64,000 bases of DNA from Collimonas rhizosphaerae (GTDB lineage Bacteria; Pseudomonadota; Gammaproteobacteria; Burkholderiales; Burkholderiaceae_D), in NCBI RefSeq assembly GCF_038896935.1, contig NZ_JBANDC010000023.1:15953-79952 (forward strand), given 5' to 3'. Made by a program: the position numbers and the translations under genes. Positions 18,283 through 25,870 of this stretch are shown piece by piece (position 1 is the stretch's first letter; the number at the start of each line of letters is the position of its first letter). The notes beneath the pieces are model-generated. The model saw only the letters and a program-made list of their open reading frames with translations, was not told the origin of the DNA and made no database searches.

Positions 18283-19269
18283 TCAGAAAGCTACCGACTC
18301 CCGCTGGGTGCCACGGATGACCTCAACTGTGCCGGGAATATTGGCGCCACGTGCTGCCCCAGGTCGTGGCGCGGCGGCTGCCTTATAGCTCGCCGACGAT
18401 CTGGAATCGCCTGCCAGCCCGTTCATTTCCATGCCGGCAAATGCCTGGTTGTCCGGTAGCTTCAACGCCTCTTGCTGATCGCGTGTGAGCTCTCGTTTGC
18501 CTGCCAGCACGGTGGCCGGGGACGGAAACAGCGCCAGATCCGGAATTGCTTCGTCGCTGGGGTTACGCAGCGCCAGCATCAATTTGCCATTCTGGGTTGC
18601 CAGCAGCAGGCGATTGACATCCGCGACCGGCGTCGCCAGCACTGCGGTCCGGGCAACTGGCTGAGCCTGCGCCTGTGCCGGCTGGCTTGTCTGCGATGCC
18701 TGCTGAGGCGGCGTCGCTCCGCCGCTACCGCCAGCGGTACCGATCACCGCCGCCCCGTATGACAGCACATGCAGGCGCGACATCAATAAACGCGCTTGCG
18801 TCTTTTCGCTATCCTGGCCTTGCTTGAGCGTGAAAAATACATCGACATAATCACCCGCCTGAACACGGTTGCCGGCGCCGACAATCTCATCGACCGGAAT
18901 TGCCACAGCCCGCTCGCCATCAGCCAGCTTCACTGCCAGGCCGCTGGCCAGGCCGCTTTCGGTAATCGGCGTACCGGCGCCGATGTCAATCAGAGGAACC
19001 TTGCCAACCACCGAACTGGCCTGGCTGTACGCACCGGCCGGATTGATCGGAAGAGCCACCAGGCTGATATCGTCGGTACCGATTGCTTTGCCCGCGACCA
19101 GCGCACGTGCTGCCACTACAACCTCATACTGGCTGGCATTCCTGGCGATTGATGCAGGCGCCGCGGAAATCGTCGGCGGCGGACGGCTGCCTAGCCACCA
19201 AGCTACAAACGCCAAACCGAGAGCAGCCACCACCAATATTGCTGCAACAATTTTTGTAAGGTTATTCAT
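18283..19269 (-). CDS. rcpC: Flp pilus assembly protein RcpC/CpaB
   Basis: This 328-residue protein has an N-terminal membrane anchor (ILVVAALGLAFVAWWLGSR) and a SAF domain (VVAARALVAGKAIGTDDISL, about residues 49-110). The RcpC/CpaB domain includes VAIPVDEIVGAGNRVQAGDY and VDVFFTLKQG. Ala/Gln/Pro-rich linkers and a basic C-terminus complete it. CpaB-type proteins are periplasmic and thought to support the secretin channel. It is 55 bases upstream of rcpA. Confidence 0.9.
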   Translation of the reverse strand: MNNLTKIVAAILVVAALGLAFVAWWLGSRPPPTISAAPASIARNASQYEVVVAARALVAGKAIGTDDISLVALPINPAGAYSQASSVVGKVPLIDIGAGTPITESGLASGLAVKLADGERAVAIPVDEIVGAGNRVQAGDYVDVFFTLKQGQDSEKTQARLLMSRLHVLSYGAAVIGTAGGSGGATPPQQASQTSQPAQAQAQPVARTAVLATPVADVNRLLLATQNGKLMLALRNPSDEAIPDLALFPSPATVLAGKRELTRDQQEALKLPDNQAFAGMEMNGLAGDSRSSASYKAAAAPRPGAARGANIPGTVEVIRGTQRESVAF

Positions 19270-19424
19270 AGGGTGTAGTCGATGCCTATCCGAACAGAGA
19301 GAAGTTCAAAATGCTTCCATGCCACATCACATCTACGTCAACCAGAGCACCAAGCTATTCACTCACTGACGCTATACCGATAATGTTGTGGGTAGTAAAT
19401 AAATAATTCTTGTCAACGGCATTC

Positions 19425-19910
19425 TCAATTAATTTGCACCGTGGCAGAGCTCGCCAACGTCGCGGGTACCGCAACATTCATTAGTGGTCCCAGCAACAGC
19501 GGCACCAAAGGCTGAGTGCTATATGGGTATGAGACTTTGACTGTGATGCATTGCGCGCTGGTGCCCGCGGGGAATGCACACACGACGGGGCCGGTCGGAA
19601 CACAGGTGGCAATCGGATCGCCATTGCCATTGCTACCTAGCCACTTAACAAGCTGAGTCGCGGTGTTGCAGGCAATCGTGCCGCGATCCGCAGTGGTGTA
19701 GCGCAGCGCAGCGCGCGCGCCTTCTTCCGCTGCCAGCGCCAAAGATTGCTGGGCCAGGAAAATCAGTACATAGGTAATGATTCCGTACAGCAGTACAAAA
19801 AGCACTGGGAAAACCAAAGCAAATTCTATCGCTGCAATACCGCGCTGAACGGTGCGCCGTACTCCCGATGCCCTCCCGGGACGGGCCGTATCTTTATATT
19901 TGTAATACAT
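19425..19910 (-). CDS. tadE: TadE-like pseudopilin
   Basis: This protein of 161 residues has a basic leader (KYKDTARPGRASGVRRTVQR) before the processing site G-IAAIEF. The conserved Glu stands five residues after the Gly, as in TadE/TadF pseudopilins cleaved by TadV. The hydrophobic helix ALVFPVLFVLLYGIITYVLI follows, and a periplasmic region holds four Cys residues. It is a probable minor pilin needed for assembly. No separate TadF was found. Confidence 0.85.
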   Translation of the reverse strand: MYYKYKDTARPGRASGVRRTVQRGIAAIEFALVFPVLFVLLYGIITYVLIFLAQQSLALAAEEGARAALRYTTADRGTIACNTATQLVKWLGSNGNGDPIATCVPTGPVVCAFPAGTSAQCITVKVSYPYSTQPLVPLLLGPLMNVAVPATLASSATVQIN

Positions 19911-19991
19911 CCCTGCTCCCGATCTTTACCGCTGATACGATCAGTGCACCGCCGGCATCCGCCTGCCAGCATGCATGATGCAAACAAGAAC

Positions 19992-20528
19992 TCAGGTAAA
20001 CCCTAGCGCTATCCCAGCGCCATGCACCCCTATCCAAGCCCCGGCTAATGCCAAGTACGCTGCATAAGGAATTCCCACACGTTTGCCGCGTTTTTCCAGT
20101 AGTCGCTGGCACAATGGCCAGCGCATCACGCGCATCGCAATCAACTGCATGCGAGGCACCATTCCCAAACGCGAGGCATACATCACTGCTGCATGGGCAC
20201 CTGCAATCAAAGAAGCGATCAGGAAGGCTGGCAACAACGCTCCAGGTCCAAGCAGGAAACCAAGCACAGCAAAAAACTTGACATCACCTGCCGCCATCGC
20301 TCGCAATGCATACAACGGCAAGAAAAACGCCAATCCGACTGCGAAACCAGATAAAGCATTCAACCAGCCGATACCGTTCAAGCCTTTACCCAGCCACAAA
20401 AAAAATCCTAGCTGTACCGCAATCGCGATCAACAAGAATTTGTTAGGAACGCGGCGAAATAAACAGTCGTATGAAAAAATTGCAGCGCAAAACAGCAAAA
20501 ATAGTGGCAACAAACTTAAATCCGGCAT
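19992..20528 (-). CDS. tadV: Prepilin peptidase TadV/CpaA
   Basis: This 178-residue inner-membrane aspartyl protease of the A24 family cleaves the leader of Flp pilin and the TadE pseudopilin. The first catalytic Asp is in SYDCLFRRVPNKFLL at about residue 20. The second lies in AMAAGDVKFFAVLGFLLGPG, the GDVKF signature. Six hydrophobic segments are visible. It follows flp on the same strand after 67 bases. Confidence 0.92.
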   Translation of the reverse strand: MPDLSLLPLFLLFCAAIFSYDCLFRRVPNKFLLIAIAVQLGFFLWLGKGLNGIGWLNALSGFAVGLAFFLPLYALRAMAAGDVKFFAVLGFLLGPGALLPAFLIASLIAGAHAAVMYASRLGMVPRMQLIAMRVMRWPLCQRLLEKRGKRVGIPYAAYLALAGAWIGVHGAGIALGFT

Positions 20529-20595
20529 TTGTTTTCTCTGTCCAATTAGCAGCGACGGCTAATTGGACAGCTCATGGTGTTCTGTACAGTTGGAA

Positions 20596-20769
20596 TTAAG
20601 TGCCAATTGGTAATCTACCGGCTATGTTGTTGAACAACCGCGATAGATCGGTGCCCAGGAGAGTAACCGCGACAATGATCGCTACTGCGACCAACCCTGC
20701 AATCAGACCATATTCGATTGCAGTAACCCCATCTTCATCCCGAAGAAATTTCATTAATTTGGCGTTCAT
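20596..20769 (-). CDS. flp: Flp major pilin
   Basis: This is a 57-residue pilin precursor. MNAKLMKFLRDEDG is the leader, cleaved after Gly14. VTAIEY follows with the required Glu at +5, then the hydrophobic polymerisation helix GLIAGLVAVAIIVAVTLLGT. Only one pilin gene is present. AGGAG precedes the ATG at a good distance, so the ATG at 20769 is the start even though the frame remains open upstream. As first gene of the cluster it has a likely sigma-70 promoter. Confidence 0.93.
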   Translation of the reverse strand: MNAKLMKFLRDEDGVTAIEYGLIAGLVAVAIIVAVTLLGTDLSRLFNNIAGRLPIGT

Positions 20770-20892
20770 TGTGATCTCCTGAAAAAGCACATACCTCATT
20801 AAATCTGCAGCCTTTTTGCGCAACAATCCGCGGTCGAACGACTCCACATTCAGCCGCAAATCAAACCCTCTGAATTCAGACTACGCGGTATC

Positions 20893-20921
20893 AGCATAGC
20901 CCCGATTAAAAATTACCTCAA
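20893..20921 (-). promoter_or_regulatory. Candidate promoter of the flp-tad operon
   Basis: On the minus strand, TTGAGG and TATGCT are spaced by 17 bases and end about 125 bases before the flp start. Each matches four of six consensus positions. No GG-N10-GC sigma-54 element was found by eye in this gap. Confidence 0.35.
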
Positions 20922-21322
20922 GATAAATTTTTCCTTTAAGAAACATATTATTAGAGCAATCCCTCTAGTCGGTTCTTCATAGGGAAAACAAGGTTTTGGC
21001 TTGAAATAGCATTTTACATTATGAAAATAATAGTTACACCAAGGCAACCAATAATTACTTTTGGGTAAGCTAAAATTTCGATTGTCAGCATGCACTTTCT
21101 ACAATCTTGTTCATCATAAAAATACAGATTGGTCTTACCACTTTTGCACACAACCGCACACCATGGATCGGTGCGCAGAACTACTGTTTTTAGCGACAGA
21201 TGCGCGATACTTCCTTAACGTTGGAGTCGGTACGAACATGGACAGCAAATCGTCCCAAGCCGACAAAAAACCCGGCGGTAGTACGTGGCCCGAGATTCAA
21301 TCCAGCCAAGGCGTCGTGAAAT
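20922..21322. other. Intergenic region between flp promoter and tpsB end
   Basis: This stretch of 401 bases is AT-rich from 20922 to about 21150. A rightward open frame crosses it, but its residue composition is not protein-like and it runs into the end of tpsB antisense. No terminator with a T-run was seen after tpsB. Confidence 0.4.
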
Positions 21323-23041
21323 TTAATCCAGCTGATACGAATAGCTCGCATTCACACGCGGCGATCTCGAGCTGGAATTGACAGGAACATCCGCCACCGG
21401 CTTCGCCAGCGACAGGTCCAGGGTGTAATAACGACCATCCGAAAAGCGTACCCCCAGCGCAACAGAACCCAAAGTATCGTGGATCAAAGGACCCGCATTC
21501 GAATAAATTCGGGAGTGATCCACCAGAAAATATGGCTGCACCGACTTCAGATAGGTGTAGCTCACCGGGAACCGGCGATTGATTTCAGCCGATATGCCCC
21601 AGCCCTTGTCGCCTGCCAGTTCGCCGGCCGGATATGCGAGGCCGAACAGCTTGCCGCCGAAGCCGATCTGCTCGGAGGTCGGCAAGATATTGCTGCTGTA
21701 TTGCGTGCCGACCGCCACCGCGACGCCGAAGCCCCCCGGCAGCTGGTTCGATTGCGCTGCCTGCATCGTGACCCTGGTAAAGCCCAGGTCGACATTGCTG
21801 TTCTCGCGCTTGGCGCCGAGCGCGTCCACGCCTTTATATACGCCGACATTCAACTGGCGCGTCTGCTGCAGTTTTTCCGGACTGGTCTTGACATCGGTCC
21901 AGGCGACCTCGGCGCTCAATACCCGCACCTGCGAACTGAGCTGAATCGACATCGGCGTGACCGGTACTGAACGGGTATACACCTGGGTATTTTCAGCGGC
22001 ATAAGCGCCGCCGGTGACAGTCAGGTTATGCGTGTTATCAAGTATCACCGGATAACTAAGAGAACCGCCAGCGCGTACGGTTTTGGTTTGATAGCGATTC
22101 TGGAATTGGATGTTTTCCAATGCCGAATTTTCCGGTTTGGCGCGATAGTCGGACCAGTTCAGCCTGGCCAGCAAGCCATCGGTGCCAATCGGCTGGACAT
22201 AATTGATCGCATAATACTTTTCATCTTGCGGCCCGCTCGGCTGCAATGTGCTGACGGTCACCTGCTCGCCCAAGGGCGTCAAGCCGTTGGTGCTGGCGGT
22301 GAGCAAGCCACGGATGCCAGGCTGCCGGTAATCGGCCCCAACGCCGACTGTAATCGGGCGCCGCGTCACTGTCAGTACCATATCGGCGGCGCCGTCGGTC
22401 GTGGTGGGCGGCGCCACGTTGGCGACAATCTTGACGCCCGGCTGCAAGCTGAGAATGCCGGCCACCCGTTCAAAAGTGGCGCGCCGCAGCGGCCGGTCCT
22501 GCTGCAGCTGTTCGGCAACCCGCTTCAGGCGCTCTTCGCTGCCGCCGGGATTGCCTTCTACCTTGACATTCTTGACATAGCCCTCGACCACCGTGACCAC
22601 CACCACGTTGCCCTCGAAACTCTGGGCCGGGATAAAGGCAAAGGAAAGCGGATACCCCTGGTCCTGGTACATCTGCGTGACCTTGTTGGCAGCAGCCAGC
22701 AATTCGGCGACGGTGGTATCACGGTTGGCCAGCGACGCGAACAGCGCGGCTACCTGTTCGAACGGCAGGGTCTTGACGCCGGCGATCTGGAAACGCGACG
22801 GCGTCAGATGGCTGGCCAGCAGATTTTGCAACGCGGGATCGACTGCCTGGGTCTGGACATTGATGGTCACCGGCGCGCTTGGCGGCGCCTCTGCCTTGGG
22901 CAAGGTATCGATCGGGTTGCCTTGCACCGGGCTGCGCGCATCGGCGTGTGCCGGCAATGGATACGACGTAGTGAGCAAACATGCGCCGCTGACCATGATT
23001 ACCGCGGCGCGGCGGTAGCACTTCGATTTGGATAATTGCAT
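21323..23041 (-). CDS. TpsB-family outer-membrane transporter (ShlB/FhaC/HecB type)
   Basis: From ATG at 23041 it has 572 residues; another ATG 16 codons upstream is possible. The signal peptide spans AAVIMVSGACLLTTSYPLPA to HADA. The POTRA region has SRFQIAGVKTLPFEQVAALF, MYQDQGYPLSFAFIPAQSFE and VVVTVVEGYVKNVKVEGNPG. A 16-stranded barrel region follows, with the VRFSDGRYYTLDLSLAKPVA strand near the end. TpsB proteins export a partner across the outer membrane. No large TpsA exoprotein with a filamentous-haemagglutinin TPS domain is adjacent; the nearest candidate is the repetitive lipoprotein just upstream on the same strand. A terminator lies between them, so they are probably transcribed separately. 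Confidence 0.87.
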   Translation of the reverse strand: MQLSKSKCYRRAAVIMVSGACLLTTSYPLPAHADARSPVQGNPIDTLPKAEAPPSAPVTINVQTQAVDPALQNLLASHLTPSRFQIAGVKTLPFEQVAALFASLANRDTTVAELLAAANKVTQMYQDQGYPLSFAFIPAQSFEGNVVVVTVVEGYVKNVKVEGNPGGSEERLKRVAEQLQQDRPLRRATFERVAGILSLQPGVKIVANVAPPTTTDGAADMVLTVTRRPITVGVGADYRQPGIRGLLTASTNGLTPLGEQVTVSTLQPSGPQDEKYYAINYVQPIGTDGLLARLNWSDYRAKPENSALENIQFQNRYQTKTVRAGGSLSYPVILDNTHNLTVTGGAYAAENTQVYTRSVPVTPMSIQLSSQVRVLSAEVAWTDVKTSPEKLQQTRQLNVGVYKGVDALGAKRENSNVDLGFTRVTMQAAQSNQLPGGFGVAVAVGTQYSSNILPTSEQIGFGGKLFGLAYPAGELAGDKGWGISAEINRRFPVSYTYLKSVQPYFLVDHSRIYSNAGPLIHDTLGSVALGVRFSDGRYYTLDLSLAKPVADVPVNSSSRSPRVNASYSYQLD

Positions 23042-23203
23042 GCGGCTACGGCTCTCGTTCGTTATCGACGGCAAAACCTGTCTATTCATCGGGACCTGAA
23101 GTCACTGTTAAATTACGGCAATAATTCATCCTGTGCAACAATTTTGTTGTTGCGTACGTTGCCATTTCGCCTCTGTACAGCCTGGCTGTTTTCCCGCATA
23201 ACC

Positions 23204-23238
23204 CAAAAAAAAGCCTTGGTAAAAACCAAGGCTTTTTG
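23204..23238 (-). terminator. Terminator between the repetitive lipoprotein gene and tpsB
   Basis: The stem AGCCTTGGT (23212-23220) pairs with ACCAAGGCT (23225-23233), extended by A-T pairs. On the minus strand it is followed by a run of T residues. It begins 18 bases after the lipoprotein stop and could act in both directions. Confidence 0.8.
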
Positions 23239-23255
23239 CAAACCGCCGCTACTGC

Positions 23256-24563
23256 TTATTTTTTGGTTAAACCACCCAGCAAGCCGCTCAGCAGTCCTGA
23301 GGTTTGGCCGCTGCCTGTGGTGCCGGCGGCACCGGAGGACGCTGTGGTGGTCAAGCCGGCGACCAGGTTGGTCACTGGCGCCAGCAGGTTGCCAGTGCTG
23401 CCGCCGGTGCCGGCCACGCCGCTCACGCTGCCCAGCAGGCCGGTTACCGGAGCCAAGGGATTGCTGCTGCCGCCGGCACCGCTCACAGTGCCGGTCAAGC
23501 TGCCCAACAGGCCGGTCACAGGCGCGAGCGGACCGCTACCGCCGGCTGCGCCGCTCAAGCCACCGGTCAGGCTGCCAGTCAAGCCGTTGACCACGCCGAC
23601 CACTGGAGCCAATGGCCCGGCAAGGGCGCCAACCAGCGCATTGTCAGCCGGCTGCAAGATACCGCCGGTCTGGTTGCCCAGCAACGGCTGGCCGGTGGTG
23701 GTTATACCGTTGACAGCAAGGCTGCCCACCAGGTTGCCGGCGTTGTTCACGACCGGGCCTACATTGCTGACGACAGGCACGCCCGAGTTGGTCAAACCGC
23801 TGCCGACGCCGGCGACAGTACCGCCCACCACGCCCAGCAGCAGATTGGCTGGCTGGTTCAAAGCAGTCGCGTTACCCGCCGTCTGGAGCAAGTTTGCAGC
23901 AGTGTTGGTCAAAGGCACGATCGCGCTGCTCACAGTTTGCGTGACTTGCTGTACCGGGCCGGTGGTCAATGCGGTAGTCAGCGTTGGCGCTACGGTGCCG
24001 GAAATGGTGTTGCCTATGGTGCTGACCAGGCCGCCGACCGGTGCTGTCACCGGCGCCAGGGCGCTAAGCGGGCCGCTGCTGCCAAGGCTGGTGACTACCT
24101 GGCCGGCGCTGTTGACGGTAGCACCGACCTGTGCCACCACTCCGCCTGCGCTGCCGACCGTGATGCCGATCGGATTCTGCGCCGTGCCGATTTGGCCCAG
24201 GCCATTCGTCAAGCCGCCGCCGAGCACGGTGACGATGCCGCTGGCATTGTCAACCACGCCGTTCAATGCAGTCTTGGTGCCAGGTGTGACCAGCGGCAGC
24301 TGGTTGATCAGCGTGCTGCCGACGCCGTCTACCGCTGTACCTACGCTTGATACGGTGGTGCCCAGGTTCGAAACCAGATTGGACGAACTGGCAGTCGGCG
24401 TGACTGGCGTAACTGGATTGGTGGGCGTGCCGCTGCCATCAGGGCTACTGCCCGCAGGCGTCGCAGTATGGCTAAGCGAACCGTCGCTGGTGCCGCAACC
24501 TGTCAACAATGCCGTCAGCAATATGGATGCTGCAAGCACCCCGTTCTTTTTCAATGCTTTCAT
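23256..24563 (-). CDS. Repetitive Gly/Val/Thr/Leu-rich lipoprotein lacking aromatic residues
   Basis: This 435-residue protein starts MKALKKNGVLAASILLTALL, and the lipobox LTGC makes Cys23 the lipidated residue. A Ser/Thr/Pro linker follows, then about 370 residues of weakly repeated Gly-Val-Leu-Thr sequence. Near the C-terminus the units become clear: PLAPVTGLLGSLTGT, PLAPVTGLLGSVSGV and LLAPVTNLVAGL, about 24 residues apart. I see no Phe, Trp, Tyr, Arg or Glu in it and only about five Asp. Similar proteins in Burkholderiales are labelled 'collagen-like triple helix repeat-containing', but no regular Gly-X-Y run is seen. GGGAGAT precedes the start. Its neighbour is a TpsB transporter, suggesting surface export. 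Confidence 0.8.
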   Translation of the reverse strand: MKALKKNGVLAASILLTALLTGCGTSDGSLSHTATPAGSSPDGSGTPTNPVTPVTPTASSSNLVSNLGTTVSSVGTAVDGVGSTLINQLPLVTPGTKTALNGVVDNASGIVTVLGGGLTNGLGQIGTAQNPIGITVGSAGGVVAQVGATVNSAGQVVTSLGSSGPLSALAPVTAPVGGLVSTIGNTISGTVAPTLTTALTTGPVQQVTQTVSSAIVPLTNTAANLLQTAGNATALNQPANLLLGVVGGTVAGVGSGLTNSGVPVVSNVGPVVNNAGNLVGSLAVNGITTTGQPLLGNQTGGILQPADNALVGALAGPLAPVVGVVNGLTGSLTGGLSGAAGGSGPLAPVTGLLGSLTGTVSGAGGSSNPLAPVTGLLGSVSGVAGTGGSTGNLLAPVTNLVAGLTTTASSGAAGTTGSGQTSGLLSGLLGGLTKK

Positions 24564-24894
24564 GATCGATCTCCCTTTTTGATGAATCGGATAAAGCTCT
24601 GCCTACTGTCTTTTCGCAAAGAGCGTGCCAGCCGGAAACGCCCTCGAAACAGCAGTCCGTGCAGCTCATCCAATTTCACAAATCGAAAATAAAGATCTTT
24701 AAAATCAATGACTAACAGCGATTTCCAACAACCTTCCAGGAAAATGCGGCCGGTACTGCAGAGGCCTTTGACACGTAACATGTAACGTAACAGCAGGGAA
24801 CATGCCGCCTTCGACATTGCAAGAATCATTGTAAAAAACACCACCAGACAAACTCGGGCTTGCTGCCCCGTCGGTGCTTAAGCAAGCGCCTATA
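24564..24894. other. Divergent intergenic region, lipoprotein gene / 5'-nucleotidase
   Basis: There is no gene in these 331 bases. A TTGACA hexamer at 24768-24773 is followed by three GTAAC copies (24775-24779, 24782-24786, 24787-24791); no good -10 stands 17 bases on. This may be a regulator site. Confidence 0.3.
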
Positions 24895-25845
24895 ATGAGC
24901 GCTCCCGCTACATCCTTAAGACCACCGCCCATGCCGCAGTCCTTAGATAATTTGCTGGTGATCGGGATTTCATCCCGCGCGCTATTTGACCTGGAGACCG
25001 AAGAGGCCATCTTTCGCCAGCACGGCCTGGAAGAATATCGCCGCCACCAGCTGCTCAACGAAAATGAAATCCTGAAGCCGGGGGCCGGGTTCGCCCTGGT
25101 CAAGGCGCTGCTGAAACTGAACCGCCTGACAGGCCAGCGTTTTGTCGAAGTGGTCGTGATGTCGCGCAATTCCAGCGAGACCTCGATGCGCATCTTCAAT
25201 TCGATCAAGCATTACGGCCTCGACATCACGCGCGCCGTATTGTCCGGCGGCGCTTCGCTGGCGCCCTACCTGCAGGCTTTCAATGTCAGCCTGTTCTTGT
25301 CCTTGCATGAAGATGACGTGCAGGCAGCCGTCAACTCCGGCGTGGCGGCGGCTTTGCTGTACCAAAAGCCGGAGAACGCGTTGGAAGAGCTGGAACAGAT
25401 CCGTATCGCTTTCGACGGCGACGCCGTGATTTTTTCGGATGAATCGGAAAGGATTTACCAGACCGAGGGGATTGAAGCCTTTGAAAAACACGAGCGCGAA
25501 AACGCTTTGCTGCCGCTGCCGCAAGGTCCGTTTGCACGGCTGCTGCTGGCGCTGTCCTATATCCAGAATAATTTCAAGAATCCGGACGGGCATGCGGCGC
25601 CTATCCGCACCGCACTGGTCACGGCGCGCTCTTCGCCGGCCCATGAGCGGGTGATCCGCACCTTGCGCGCCTGGAATGTAGCGATCGACGAAACCTTTTT
25701 CATGGGCGGCATCGTCAAATCTGATGTGCTGTCCGCGTTCAAGCCCCACATGTTTTTTGACGACCATCCCGATCATTGCGATCGCGCCGCCAACAAAGTA
25801 CAGACTGGACGCGTGCCGTGGAAACAGGCGGGAGAATTTGAATAA
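24895..25845 (+). CDS. Cytosolic 5'-nucleotidase (PF06189-type)
   Basis: This 316-residue protein contains NLLVIGISSRALFDLETEEA, a family hallmark where the catalytic Asp follows Phe. VVVMSRNSSETSMRIFNSI, VIFSDESERIYQTEG, TALVTARSSPAHERVIRTLR and HMFFDDHPDHCDRAA correspond to the other HAD-like blocks. Such enzymes dephosphorylate nucleoside monophosphates in the cytoplasm. The start is uncertain: ATG at 24895 is adopted, but ATG at 24931 (MPQSLDNLL) and GTG at 24874 are possible and none has a strong ribosome-binding site. It converges on the acyl-CoA ligase gene with a 25-base gap. Confidence 0.85.
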   Translation: MSAPATSLRPPPMPQSLDNLLVIGISSRALFDLETEEAIFRQHGLEEYRRHQLLNENEILKPGAGFALVKALLKLNRLTGQRFVEVVVMSRNSSETSMRIFNSIKHYGLDITRAVLSGGASLAPYLQAFNVSLFLSLHEDDVQAAVNSGVAAALLYQKPENALEELEQIRIAFDGDAVIFSDESERIYQTEGIEAFEKHERENALLPLPQGPFARLLLALSYIQNNFKNPDGHAAPIRTALVTARSSPAHERVIRTLRAWNVAIDETFFMGGIVKSDVLSAFKPHMFFDDHPDHCDRAANKVQTGRVPWKQAGEFE

Positions 25846-25870
25846 ACCCGCCGGCGCCTGGCGTCAGGCG

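Noticed and set aside
20770..20960. Sigma-54 promoter in front of flp
   Set aside because: No GG-N10-GC pair with consensus bases was found on the minus strand; the sigma-70-like pair at 20893-20921 is the better candidate.
21061..21381. Small plus-strand frame of 106 codons before tpsB end
   Set aside because: No ribosome-binding site, no recognisable motif, and it overlaps the end of tpsB on the other strand.
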